Source of the DNA: Sphingomonadaceae bacterium
GTDB taxonomy: Bacteria > Pseudomonadota > Alphaproteobacteria > Sphingomonadales > Sphingomonadaceae
Assembly (NCBI GenBank): GCA_947477745.1
Contig: CANJUF010000023.1
Coordinates: forward strand, 1 to 54,159
Reading direction: 5' to 3'
Length of the DNA stretch: 54,159 bases
The translations under genes were made by a program, and so were the position numbers. The notes beneath the pieces were generated by a model. It ran no database searches, was not told the DNA's origin, and saw only the letters and a program-made list of their open reading frames with translations. Below are positions 1 through 7,737 of the stretch, piece after piece; the first letter of the stretch is position 1, and each line of letters starts with the position of its first letter.

Positions 1-355
1 CGATACAGGCATACCTCACCGCGTCTCCCTCGCGAAGTATCCCCCGCTTTTTTAGGATGTCGCGCTCCATGCGCACCCGCGACAACTCGGCCTTCAGCCG
101 CGCGATCTCCATCTGTTCAGCGGTCACGGCCTTACCACGGACATCACGAAGGCGACCGGCAGCCTCCGCCTTGACCCAGTTATCCAACGTCTGTCCTGAA
201 ACACCCAACGTCCGGGCTGCCGCCCACACCTTCTCCCCGCCATGCACAAGCCGCACCGCTTCCTGCTTGAACTCAAGCGTATAGCGCGCCTTCAATCCGT
301 CCTTCATCCTGATACCCCTTCGCTGAGCTGTTCCTATCAGCCAAGGGAGACGTCA
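1..355 (-). mobile_element. IS3-family insertion sequence, partial (left end, cut by window edge)
   Basis: An IS3-type orfA lies on the minus strand, preceded by a 48-nt leader. The proposed outer end at 355 reads inward as TGACGTCTCCCTTGG. IS3-family ends usually begin with TG, and a leader of about 50 nt before orfA is normal for the family. The placement is supported by the virB4 start codons, which run uninterrupted up to 356 and meet a stop codon in the first three bases of the element. The other end lies outside the window, so the inverted repeat and target duplication cannot be checked. Confidence 0.7.
2..307 (-). CDS. IS3-family transposase OrfA (helix-turn-helix subunit), partial
   Basis: The protein starts MKDGLKARYTLEFKQEAVRL and continues with GVSGQTLDNWVKAEAAGRL, a typical IS3/IS911 OrfA helix-turn-helix that binds the element ends. 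A leucine-zipper-like stretch ending RMERDILKK follows. The minus strand carries an A6G heptamer (plus positions 47-53), the classic site for -1 programmed frameshifting into orfB. Reading on without a shift gives ...AVRYACI, which itself resembles the start of an OrfB. Either the two frames are already joined in this copy or the frame has been altered; the window ends too soon to decide. The start at 307 is the only ATG giving the full helix-turn-helix. Confidence 0.8.
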   Translation of the reverse strand, partial: MKDGLKARYTLEFKQEAVRLVHGGEKVWAAARTLGVSGQTLDNWVKAEAAGRLRDVRGKAVTAEQMEIARLKAELSRVRMERDILKKRGILREGDAVRYACI

Positions 356-388
356 GGCAGGGGCAAGCTCACCGGAAAACATGCTCAT
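356..388 (-). pseudogene. virB4: virB4 5' stub interrupted by IS3 element
   Basis: Just downstream of virB3, an ATG at 388 is preceded by GAGAG at good spacing. It opens a frame of eleven codons (MSMFSGELAPA) that ends exactly where the IS3 element begins; the next triplet is TGA inside the element. In VirB operons the ATPase gene virB4 follows virB3 directly, so by position and frame this is the virB4 start. The identification rests on gene order, since eleven residues are too few for homology. Confidence 0.55.
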
Positions 389-400
389 TTCATGTCTCTC

Positions 401-682
401 TTACGCAGCATAGGAATTGCATCCCCAGTGTCGCCAGTTGGGCACTCGCGAACAGCGCGAGACCTTGGTGATCCAAAGGTCGAAGGCGCGCGGTTCACGC
501 AGGCACGCCATGTAGCCGATCGCGTGGACCACGAGCGCCACCGGCAGTGCCCAGAAGCTCTTGGTGATGAGGAACGCCTCGGTGGTCACGGCGGCGTTGA
601 TAACGAAGAAATTCATTGTGACGCCGCCGAACATCTGCGGCCGGGTCAGCGCACGGTGAACCGGATGGCGAACCAGTTCCAT
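401..682 (-). CDS. virB3: VirB3-like type IV secretion inner-membrane protein
   Basis: A 93-residue protein of the VirB3/TrbD family, which sits in the inner membrane and works with the VirB4 ATPase during pilus assembly. It has the family layout: a short cytoplasmic head with HRALTRPQMFGGV, then a hydrophobic hairpin around residues 22-60 (MNFFVINAAV and ALPVALVVHAIGYMACLREP). The REPRAFDLW segment is typical of VirB3. It follows virB2 by 6 nt and precedes the disrupted virB4. The gene itself looks intact, but the secretion operon is broken immediately downstream. Confidence 0.87.
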   Translation of the reverse strand: MELVRHPVHRALTRPQMFGGVTMNFFVINAAVTTEAFLITKSFWALPVALVVHAIGYMACLREPRAFDLWITKVSRCSRVPNWRHWGCNSYAA

Positions 683-688
683 CGGGCC

Positions 689-988
689 TCAGCCCGCCGC
701 CTGCTGGATGCCGGCAACAATCGCGCTCGATCCGAACAGGATGAAGCAGCCGATGATCACGGTCGCGCCGAAGCGCCAGTTGAGCCTGCCGGTCAGCATC
801 ATGAAGCCGACGGCGGCAACCGCCATGACCGCAACCGCGGTGGCGACATTGCCGAGCAGCGTGCCCTGCAGCCAGCCGAGCGCGGCCACAATCGGCCCCG
901 ATCCTTGCGGATCGCTTGCCACCTGGGCGAACGCCGTTCCGGGAAATGCTGCCAGAGCGGCGGCGAGAATTGCACCTGTTTTTTTCAT
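689..988 (-). CDS. virB2: VirB2-like type IV secretion pilin
   Basis: A 99-residue protein of the TrbC/VirB2 pilin family. It has a signal peptide (cleavage likely after AFPGTAFA) and two hydrophobic helices, roughly residues 42-65 and 74-96, separated by the short polar loop TGRLNWR. This is the standard mature pilin hairpin. Length and layout match conjugative and effector-type VirB2 proteins. It lies between virB1 (1 nt away) and virB3 (6 nt), so the three are surely cotranscribed. No unusual residues were seen. Confidence 0.88.
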   Translation of the reverse strand: MKKTGAILAAALAAFPGTAFAQVASDPQGSGPIVAALGWLQGTLLGNVATAVAVMAVAAVGFMMLTGRLNWRFGATVIIGCFILFGSSAIVAGIQQAAG

Positions 989-989
989 G

Positions 990-1577
990 TTACCTCCGCA
1001 CCGGCGCGGCGAGCCGCGCCATGATCGCGCTTACATAGTTTCGGGTTTCGCTGATCGCCGGAACGCCGTTGGCGCGGATCACCCGCCCCGGCCCGGCGTT
1101 GTAGGCGGCCAGCGCCTTTTCAAGATCGCCGCCGAAGCGGTCGAGCTGCTCGCGCAGGTAGCGCGCGCCGCCTTCGAGATTGGCGCTCGGATCGGCGGAG
1201 TTCACGCCAAGCTGCCGCGCGGTGCCCGGCATCAACTGCGCAAGGCCACGCGCGCCGACCGGCGAGACGGCATTTTCGTTCCAGCGGCTTTCCTGCCATA
1301 CCAGCGCCTCGATCAGCATGGGCGACAGGTCGTATTTCGCGGACAGTTCGGTGACCCGTCCCTGCCATCGCAACGGACCTGCCGTATCGCCGACATCTGT
1401 ATCGGGAAGACTGGCCAGTCCAGGCGCTTGCGGGTCGGCCGCAAGAGGCTTCGGCTGGCTCGGGCCACCGGCTATCCAGCCATGGCTTTCACCATCGATT
1501 TCAAGCACATCTGCATGAGCCACAGCCGGAAACGAGACAAGCAGCGCGGCCATGAAGGAAGCGTGGATACGGGTCAT
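990..1577 (-). CDS. virB1: VirB1-like lytic transglycosylase
   Basis: A 195-residue exported murein lytic transglycosylase of the SLT family, which opens peptidoglycan for assembly of the secretion channel. The signal peptide ends near AVAHA at residue 22. The catalytic domain spans about residues 70-190. It contains the active-site glutamate in VWQESRWN, the GARGLAQLMPGTA motif, and AYNAGPGRV followed by TRNYV, all hallmarks of family 1 lytic transglycosylases. It is the first gene of the virB1-B2-B3 remnant, and about 220 nt of divergent intergenic DNA lie upstream. SLT enzymes also occur outside secretion systems, but virB2 and virB3 next door settle the assignment. Confidence 0.87.
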   Translation of the reverse strand: MTRIHASFMAALLVSFPAVAHADVLEIDGESHGWIAGGPSQPKPLAADPQAPGLASLPDTDVGDTAGPLRWQGRVTELSAKYDLSPMLIEALVWQESRWNENAVSPVGARGLAQLMPGTARQLGVNSADPSANLEGGARYLREQLDRFGGDLEKALAAYNAGPGRVIRANGVPAISETRNYVSAIMARLAAPVRR

Positions 1578-1797
1578 CTTGCCTAACTCCGGAACAGCGC
1601 GATCAGAACCATACGTTGGACCACCTCAATCCGTTACCCGCATGCTCAGCAACTTGTGCAAAACCGGGGGAAAGTCTTGACCGAGATCGAGCAGATCCGT
1701 GTCGCGCCCGGAATCAGGTATTCGTTTAGCCTCGCAGCCCTGTTTGCTCCGTGCTGCATGAGTGATACAGTCTCCAGGCAAGCGAGAGGAATGTTCG

Positions 1798-2178
1798 ATG
1801 CCGAAGTCGCCTGTTCGAAAGAGTGTGGCAGCGCTTCTCCTCGCATCCGGGTGCCTGGCATCCGCATCCGTCAGCGCAGAAACATTGGAAGAACTCGACG
1901 CTCTTTCCGATCTCTCAGCGGATGAGGCAGCGGGCCTTGAGGCAGCCAGGAAGCAGGCCGGGCGCGGCGAATATCTCGATGCACTGGCCACGCTCGAACG
2001 CGTGCTTGCGGTCCATCCAAAGTCGCGGGATGCGCTGCTGGATCACGCTCTCTACCTGTGCGCAATCGACGACAGGCAGGGGGGTCTACTCGAGATCTCG
2101 AAGCTCAAGAAGAAGCAATATGGCAAAAAGCTAATCGACCAGTCTCGCGACAGGTGCGAGCGAGGATCGACAGGCTAA
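1798..2178 (+). CDS. small exported TPR-like protein
   Basis: A 126-residue protein. I chose the ATG at 1798 over an upstream ATG in the same frame because GAGAGGA lies about 7 nt before it and a signal peptide then starts at residue 1 (MPKSPVRKSVAALLLAS). Cleavage is likely after SVSA; the LASGC segment is only a weak lipobox. The mature part has one clear TPR-like helix pair (AGRGEYLDALATLERVLAVHPKSRDALL) and a lysine-rich tail. It lies 3 nt before the FecR-domain gene, so the two probably form an operon and act together in the periplasm. No enzymatic motif is visible. Confidence 0.7.
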   Translation: MPKSPVRKSVAALLLASGCLASASVSAETLEELDALSDLSADEAAGLEAARKQAGRGEYLDALATLERVLAVHPKSRDALLDHALYLCAIDDRQGGLLEISKLKKKQYGKKLIDQSRDRCERGSTG

Positions 2179-2181
2179 GCG

Positions 2182-3114
2182 ATGAGCAAGTCCAGCACAC
2201 TGATTACGTCTCTTGCCGCGTACAGCATGCTGGCCAGTGCGCTCGCCGCCACACCTGCGGCTGCCCAACGGGTCGAGATCGGGAATGCCTCGACTGTCGT
2301 TGGCGACGTGCTCTTGACCAACGCCAGCGTTTCGAAGCGCGCGGTCTCACGTAAGCAGCGCATTGCCTGGCAGGACCTAATCGATACGGGCAAGAAATCG
2401 CAGCTTCAAATCCTGCTGCTCGATCGCTCGACTTTCGGGATCGGCGCCAGTTCACGCATACGCATCGATCGCTACATCTATAATCCAAATCAAGGCCGTT
2501 CGCTGTCCGCGACTTTCGTCAAGGGCGCGCTGCGGTTCTTCTCGGGTCGTCAGGAGGGTGAGAACAGCGCCGACATCAAGACACCTGCCGGACGGATCGG
2601 CATTCGTGGCACCGCGCTCGATCTGCTGGTTGGGACAATGGCGCAGACCATTGCCGAAAAAGAGCAGTCCGTCGGCAATGTCGCTAGCGATAAGGATGAA
2701 GCCACGCTTGTGATCTTGCGAGGACCAGGCGCGGGAACCCTCGGCGGTCTGACGCCGGGATTGGCCAGAGTCGAGGGCGCAGGCGTGACCGTAATATTAA
2801 ATGAGCCGGGACTTGCCGCCTACATTCCGCGCAACGGGGCGCCGCCGATCGGCCCATTCCGGATTTCGAACACGGCGCTTTCCCAGGTGCAGGACGAACT
2901 CGCGCCCGAAGTCGCGTATGCAGCCAAGGGCGGCAGCTTCCTCAACACGCTCATTCCCGCTGCGATTGGCGCAATTGCGGTGGGCGCCATTCTTAGCGGT
3001 GACGGCGACGGACCTGACAAGCAACCATCCAGAGATGCGGGTCAGACACGGCCCAGGCCCGGTCAGAATCCAACCCCTCGGCCTGACTCCAAACCGGATA
3101 ATCCGATCGACTGA
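2182..3114 (+). CDS. FecR-domain periplasmic protein
   Basis: A 310-residue protein with a signal peptide (cleavage near TPAAAQ, residue 29) and a FecR domain at about residues 35-145. The domain shows the family's progression LQILLLDRSTFGIGASSRI, then FVKGALRFFSG and IKTPAGRIGIRGTALDL. FecR-type domains act as periplasmic sensors or scaffolds, not only in iron signalling. A hydrophobic stretch at about 258-280 (LIPAAIGAIAVGAILSG) could be a membrane anchor, followed by a Pro/Arg-rich tail. It is convergent with the CHASE2 cyclase gene, 15 nt apart. FecR and CHASE2-cyclase genes are often neighbours in proteobacteria, so the two may share a signal. The ligand is unknown. Confidence 0.82.
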   Translation: MSKSSTLITSLAAYSMLASALAATPAAAQRVEIGNASTVVGDVLLTNASVSKRAVSRKQRIAWQDLIDTGKKSQLQILLLDRSTFGIGASSRIRIDRYIYNPNQGRSLSATFVKGALRFFSGRQEGENSADIKTPAGRIGIRGTALDLLVGTMAQTIAEKEQSVGNVASDKDEATLVILRGPGAGTLGGLTPGLARVEGAGVTVILNEPGLAAYIPRNGAPPIGPFRISNTALSQVQDELAPEVAYAAKGGSFLNTLIPAAIGAIAVGAILSGDGDGPDKQPSRDAGQTRPRPGQNPTPRPDSKPDNPID

Positions 3115-3129
3115 AAAGCTCTAGAACCG

Positions 3130-5373
3130 TTACTTCTCAGTGGCCTCGAAGACGCCGCTCCAGCCGTCGGGCGGCGGATTTTCGCGAAGCCGGGCGATGC
3201 GCTGCACAAACAGGTCTCGAACCCCGCCCAGGCCGTGGGCCTCGTACAGCCCCGGCGCATCGGCAAGAACCGTTTGCGCCAGCTCCCATTGCCGGCAGCG
3301 ATAGGCGTCGAGCATGGCCGCCTGCCCCACCGCCAGCTGCCTGAATTGGTCTTGCGCGCGCATTTCTTCGTCACCGCAGAGCGCATAAATATCCTCTGGC
3401 GCTTCGCGGCCAACCACGCGCACCCGATCCAGCGGGAGCATCGCCAGAGATCCCTGGATCCGCTCCGCCATCGCGCTGCCGACGATGATGGGAACGCCGT
3501 ACTGCTTGGTCAGGCCTTCCAGCCGGGCCGCCATGTTCACCGTGTCGCCGATCAGCGAATAGGACAGGCGCTGTCTGGAACCCATGTTCCCGACGCAGCA
3601 AAGGCCCGAATTGATGCCGATGCCAATCTTCACCTCGCCCGGCCAAACGGCTGCCTCGCTGTCCGGCATCGAGCGGTTTAGTTCCTCTACCTTGGCTATC
3701 ATCTCGAGCGCAGCACACGCGGCATTGCGGTGATGGTCGGGATCGTCGAGCGGCGCGTTCCAGAACGCCAGCACGGCATCGCCGATATATTTGTCCAGTG
3801 TCGCGCGCCGCGCGAGAAGGATATCGCTCATCGGGGTAAGGAAGCTGATCAGGAAATCGATCACCTGCTTGGGAGAATACTGTTCCGACATGCGCGAGAA
3901 GCCACGAATATCGCACATCAAAACGGACATGTCCCTTTCCTCGCCGCCCAGTTCCAGCTTCTCCGGATCGGCGGCAATTTGCCGGACGATCTCCGGCGCG
4001 AGATAGCGGTCGAAGGCCGAATGGATATACCGTCGCTGTCGCTCCTCGCGATAGAAGACGACCACGGTCTGTACCGCGTAGATCGCTGCAATGGCGAAAA
4101 CCGGATATGTCGGGTCCAGCAAGTAGTTCACGCGGGTGAAGGCAAGCCAGCTGCCTGCAATGATGGTCCCGATGCCGACAATCGCCGCCAGTGCGCCCTT
4201 GGCCGCTCCCAGTCGCGGCAGCAGAAAGGCGAGCATGCCGCCGAACAGGAGGACCAGCACGAGTTCGAGTCCGATGGCCCAATCGGGTCGCTCGAGGAAA
4301 TCGTCGGCCAAAATCTGTTCCGCCGCCGCAGCATGCACGACTACCCCAGCGACCCGTGCGCTCAAGGGGGTGGAGACAAGGTCTTGCAACCCCGCCGCGC
4401 TCCCACCGATAAACACGATCCTGCCCTTCACTGCCCGCGCCAGCAAATCATCCGCCATTTCGCCGGTCACGATCGGCCAGGCCGGAAGCATATCGCGAGC
4501 CCGCGCTTCAGGATAATGCATCCACATTTCACCAGCCTCAGTGACCGGGATATTTCTGCCATCGAGGCGGATTGCGACTGCGGCGCCGGGCGCGGAAGAG
4601 CTTTCACCGCTGCCATCGCTCGCCATCAGGTCGGGAGAACCCGCACCGAGCGCAACACGCAACGCTTCGAGCGACAAGGCCGGGACCAGCGTTCCCCGGT
4701 GGATTGCCACCAATGGAATACGCCGCACGATACCATCAGAATCGCCTTCGAGGCTAACGAAGCCATTGCCAGCGGCGGCCGTCTCGATCTGAGGCAAAGG
4801 CAGCAGGGCGCCGTCATAGCTCGCCACATGTTTGGTCGGAAGCGAGCCATGCAGGGTGAAACCGGCCTTCGGTTCGACATCACGCCCACGTTCCGTCCGG
4901 TCGAGGAAGTAACCGGTTATTACGGGAACTTCGGCGAAACTCTCGGCGAGTAGCGCATCATGGCTCGGCAGGTCAGCAAAGCCCTCGCCCAGCGACTTTC
5001 CAAGCCCCATGCTTTCGTATCGCGCAGCGATCGCGGCGGGTGATGTGCGGTCCGGCTCGGAAAAGACGATGTCGAAAACGACCGCTTTCGCCCCGGCTTG
5101 TCCAAGCCGATCGGTCAGCGCGGCAAGGTCGGTTCGCGGCCACGGCCATTGTCCAAGTCGCGCAATCGATTCCTCGTCAATATCGACGATTGCAACCTTG
5201 TTACCTCCCGAATTCTCGCGCGGCGAAGCGGTCTGGAAGGCATCAAATACCTGCATTCGGACGCGTTTGAGCGGTGTAAAGTCGGCAACCTGCAGTAACA
5301 CGACCGCCACGAGCGTTGCCATGCCAGAAAGACTGGCCGCCATCTTTCCCATCAATTTGGAGCGCGCTGTCAT
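3130..5373 (-). CDS. CHASE2-domain class III nucleotide (adenylate) cyclase
   Basis: A 747-residue membrane sensor cyclase. An N-terminal transmembrane helix (about 13-32) is followed by an extracytoplasmic CHASE2 domain (about 45-355, with VAIVDIDEESIARLGQWPW and AVVFDIVFSEPD). Three transmembrane helices (about 365-440) precede a cytoplasmic class III cyclase domain (about 465-640). Metal-binding aspartates occur in LMCDIRGFS and YIGDAVLAF. The lysine of LDKYIGD and aspartate of IGDTVNMAARLE fit adenine specificity, and the Asn/Arg transition-state pair is present. It therefore probably makes cAMP from ATP when CHASE2 senses a periplasmic signal. It is convergent with the FecR gene. Two cyclic-nucleotide-binding domains and a phosphodiesterase are encoded 2-8 kb away. 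Confidence 0.9.
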   Translation of the reverse strand: MTARSKLMGKMAASLSGMATLVAVVLLQVADFTPLKRVRMQVFDAFQTASPRENSGGNKVAIVDIDEESIARLGQWPWPRTDLAALTDRLGQAGAKAVVFDIVFSEPDRTSPAAIAARYESMGLGKSLGEGFADLPSHDALLAESFAEVPVITGYFLDRTERGRDVEPKAGFTLHGSLPTKHVASYDGALLPLPQIETAAAGNGFVSLEGDSDGIVRRIPLVAIHRGTLVPALSLEALRVALGAGSPDLMASDGSGESSSAPGAAVAIRLDGRNIPVTEAGEMWMHYPEARARDMLPAWPIVTGEMADDLLARAVKGRIVFIGGSAAGLQDLVSTPLSARVAGVVVHAAAAEQILADDFLERPDWAIGLELVLVLLFGGMLAFLLPRLGAAKGALAAIVGIGTIIAGSWLAFTRVNYLLDPTYPVFAIAAIYAVQTVVVFYREERQRRYIHSAFDRYLAPEIVRQIAADPEKLELGGEERDMSVLMCDIRGFSRMSEQYSPKQVIDFLISFLTPMSDILLARRATLDKYIGDAVLAFWNAPLDDPDHHRNAACAALEMIAKVEELNRSMPDSEAAVWPGEVKIGIGINSGLCCVGNMGSRQRLSYSLIGDTVNMAARLEGLTKQYGVPIIVGSAMAERIQGSLAMLPLDRVRVVGREAPEDIYALCGDEEMRAQDQFRQLAVGQAAMLDAYRCRQWELAQTVLADAPGLYEAHGLGGVRDLFVQRIARLRENPPPDGWSGVFEATEK

Positions 5374-5585
5374 AGGCTTTTCCGATGTTACGGGATAATC
5401 AGTCTAAGAGTCTGATTTGAAATTCACGAACCTGCAAATTTCGGTGGCGGCGCCAGCCTGCTCCACTGGAGATGAGTTGCGATCAAACTGTCATATCCCT
5501 ATAGCAAGCTGGCAGCAGGGTATCACCTCTCCCCGGTAAATAATTCGGAGTTTTGGCCCGCCTGTTCAGCACCGGGGGATGCAAA

Positions 5586-6080
5586 ATGGCAATTTCGGAT
5601 CACGTCGATTTCAATGGCTTCATGGATGGAGTGAAACGGCGCAATCCGTATCAACCCGAATTCGTGCAGGCCGTGCAGGAAGTCGCGGAAGACATATTCG
5701 ATTTCATCAAAGACAAGGAGCAATATCACGAACAGCAGATTCTGCGCAGGATTTCTGAGCCGGATCGCGTCATTTCCTTCCGCGTTTGCTGGGAAGACGA
5801 TAACGGCAACAAGGCGGCCAAAATCCTGTTCGCGCCGGGCAAGGCCGCCAATGCCGGGGGCGTCGCGGTCTCAGGGCTCGAGATGAGCCAGAACAGCGAA
5901 AGGCGTGCCTGGAAGGAGGAGGAGCTGCAGCAGATGCTCAAGGCCATCATGTCCGGCATCCACACGACCTGCCAGCAGTATGGCGACCAGGGCGACGGCT
6001 ACATCGACTATGTCAAGGGCGCCAACATCGGCGGCTTCAAGAAGGTCGCCGATGCGATGCTCGCCTTCGGAGTGGTTTGA
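5586..6080 (+). pseudogene. gdhA: NADP-glutamate dehydrogenase with large in-frame internal deletion
   Basis: The 164-residue frame joins the two ends of an NADP-specific glutamate dehydrogenase. Residues 1-75 match the family N-terminus (HVDFNGFMDGVKRRNP, AEDIFDFIKDKEQYHEQQIL, RVISFRVCWEDDNGN). From about residue 76 the sequence jumps to the C-terminus (ILFAPGKAANAGGVAVSGLE, then IDYVKGANIGGFKKVADAML). A normal enzyme has about 450 residues, so 285-290 are missing, including the catalytic lysine region and the whole Rossmann domain. The junction is near 5810/5811 and keeps frame. A ribosome-binding site (GGGGGA) precedes the ATG at 5586. It cannot be an active dehydrogenase; whether the short protein is made is unknown. 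Confidence 0.87.
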
Positions 6081-6091
6081 GGACAGCCTGT

Positions 6092-6679
6092 ATGGTCGGA
6101 ACTGGCGATATTGAGGCAGAGCTCGCGCATCCCGCCAGCTCCGTGATCGAGAAGTACGACGGTACCGAGTACTCGGTGCACGCCATTCACATGGTGCGCT
6201 CGTCGATGCTGGTGCACATGCAGCTGAGCCAGATGGCGGACCAGAAGGCCAGCCTGCTGATGGGTGCAACCTTCGTCGTCTTCTCGATCGCCGTCGGCCA
6301 GGTGACGAACGGAAACTACAATGTTTCGCTGGTGCTCCTGGCCCTTTCGGCATTCGTTTCGGCCATGTTCGCGGTCGCTGCCGTGGTGCCGAAGCTGACT
6401 AGGAAACCGCCGCAAGGTAGCAGGTTGAACCTGATGTTTTTCGGCGTCTTTTCGCACCTGTCCGAAGACGAATACATCGACCGCATGATGAAGGAATGCG
6501 AGACTGACGGCCGCGTGTTCAGCACCATGCTGCGTGACATCCACCAGAACGGGATGGTCCTGCAGAACAGGAAGTACAAGTTCCTGTCCTACGCCTTCCG
6601 CACCTTCCAGATCGGCATGTCGATCACATTCGTGGTCTTCCTGATCGAAAGCTGGGACAAACTGTCGCAGGTTATTTGA
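6092..6679 (+). CDS. Pycsar TM-effector-like membrane protein (DUF5706-type)
   Basis: A 195-residue protein. The ATG at 6092 is chosen over an upstream alternative start because GAGGA lies 8 nt before it. The segment HMQLSQMADQKASLLMGATF followed by a two-helix hairpin (about 65-110) resembles the DUF5706/Pycsar effector domain. In characterised Pycsar systems such TM proteins respond to cCMP or cUMP and damage the membrane. A third transmembrane helix lies near the C-terminus (FQIGMSITFVVFLIESW). The gene starts 11 nt after the gdhA remnant and probably shares its transcript. No stand-alone uridylate or cytidylate cyclase is adjacent; the nearest cyclase is the membrane CHASE2 enzyme, so a defence role is only a hypothesis. 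Confidence 0.65.
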   Translation: MVGTGDIEAELAHPASSVIEKYDGTEYSVHAIHMVRSSMLVHMQLSQMADQKASLLMGATFVVFSIAVGQVTNGNYNVSLVLLALSAFVSAMFAVAAVVPKLTRKPPQGSRLNLMFFGVFSHLSEDEYIDRMMKECETDGRVFSTMLRDIHQNGMVLQNRKYKFLSYAFRTFQIGMSITFVVFLIESWDKLSQVI

Positions 6680-6688
6680 CAGCCGGGT

Positions 6689-7609
6689 TCAGCGCAGGCC
6701 CAGTACGCTGGCCTGCTGGTTGAAAATGTCGGCCTTGCCCGGATTGGCGGCAATCGCATCCCTGAGCGCCTTGCGCGCCTTGCCAGGCTGGCCGAGCGTC
6801 ATGCGGCTTCGCATCAGCATTACCCAGCCATCGACATTCGCCGGATCGCTCTCGAGGCGTCTTTCGAGCCGCGAGACCATGTCTTCGGCCATGTCACGTT
6901 GCTCGCCAGGCGGAATATTCGAGGCATCGGCGATGTCCTGCGCGTTTGGTCCTGGGATGCCCTGTGCCGCCACCGGCATCTGCGGCGTGGGCGATTTTGC
7001 GCCGGCATCGGCAAGACGTTTCGAAACGTCGATGTTGTTGATCTTGCCAACCTGGTCGATCGTGCGGACGAGGTCATCGCGCCATGGCGCACCCACGGGT
7101 GTATCCGCAAGGAGTGCCAGCCAGTCATCGAGAGCACCATTGTGATCCTCCGACAGATCACGCTTGACGGCGAGAAAGTAGCGAGCGCGGGGATCCTTGG
7201 GATCGAGCGAAATCGTCTTCCTAAACGCTGCCACCGCCTCGTCGGGCATCGGATTTCGTTCGCTGGCCATGACCATTGCCTCACCAAGCGAAGACCATAA
7301 CAGCGGCTCGTCCGGATCCAGACTGACAGCCTTTTGATATGCCTGCACGGCATCGCCAAAGCGTCCTGCCTCGAAATAGAAGAGGCCCAGTTTCTGCCAG
7401 GCCCGGCCATCATCGGGCTGCACGCGTGTTCTCGCTTCGAGCGATTCGATTGTGTCGTCGAGCGGTGCAGGACCGCTTTGCATCGCGGGTTCGCTTTCGG
7501 CCGAACTGTCGCGATAAATATTGAACCCGACCGAAACGGCAGCCAGCAGGGCCGCAACCACCAGAAACGCCATCCCGTACGGGAAAGATGACGGCGAATG
7601 TTGTGTCAT
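6689..7609 (-). CDS. ccmI: CcmI/CycH-like TPR protein for cytochrome c maturation
   Basis: A 306-residue protein with one N-terminal membrane anchor (about 11-29) and TPR repeats from residue 50 on (AWQKLGLFYFEAGRFGDAVQ, LWSSLGEAM, VAAFRKTISLDPKDP). A second TPR set begins near DMVSRLERRLESDPANVDGW and is typical of the CcmI C-terminal domain. CcmI binds apocytochrome c tails and hands them to the haem ligation machinery in the periplasm. No other ccm gene is in the window. The gene sits 128 nt from the divergent start of the multihaem locus, which fits a chaperone role for those cytochromes. Some general TPR proteins look similar. Confidence 0.75.
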   Translation of the reverse strand: MTQHSPSSFPYGMAFLVVAALLAAVSVGFNIYRDSSAESEPAMQSGPAPLDDTIESLEARTRVQPDDGRAWQKLGLFYFEAGRFGDAVQAYQKAVSLDPDEPLLWSSLGEAMVMASERNPMPDEAVAAFRKTISLDPKDPRARYFLAVKRDLSEDHNGALDDWLALLADTPVGAPWRDDLVRTIDQVGKINNIDVSKRLADAGAKSPTPQMPVAAQGIPGPNAQDIADASNIPPGEQRDMAEDMVSRLERRLESDPANVDGWVMLMRSRMTLGQPGKARKALRDAIAANPGKADIFNQQASVLGLR

Positions 7610-7679
7610 GTCGCTTTTGCGGTCATTGCTGTTGCATCGGGCCTAGTTGGGCACTGTGGCCGGGCGATTTCCACGAGAT

Positions 7680-7697
7680 TTGCGCATGTTCCCGCAA
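7680..7697. promoter_or_regulatory. possible operator upstream of the multihaem operon
   Basis: An inverted repeat TTGCG-N8-CGCAA lies about 41 nt before the GTG start of the FAD/FeS fusion gene, in the divergent space shared with the ccmI-like gene. Its position suits a regulator-binding site or a hairpin in the leader. It does not match the CRP or FNR consensus, and short repeats like this can arise by chance. Confidence 0.2.
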
Positions 7698-7737
7698 TAA
7701 AGCAATCGTCTGTGCCAGGTGGACCGGAGGAATTGAT

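Noticed and set aside
5374..5585. Search for CRP-type sites (TGTGA-N6-TCACA) upstream of the cyclase and gdhA remnant
   Set aside because: No match was seen by eye in this gap or before the multihaem operon.
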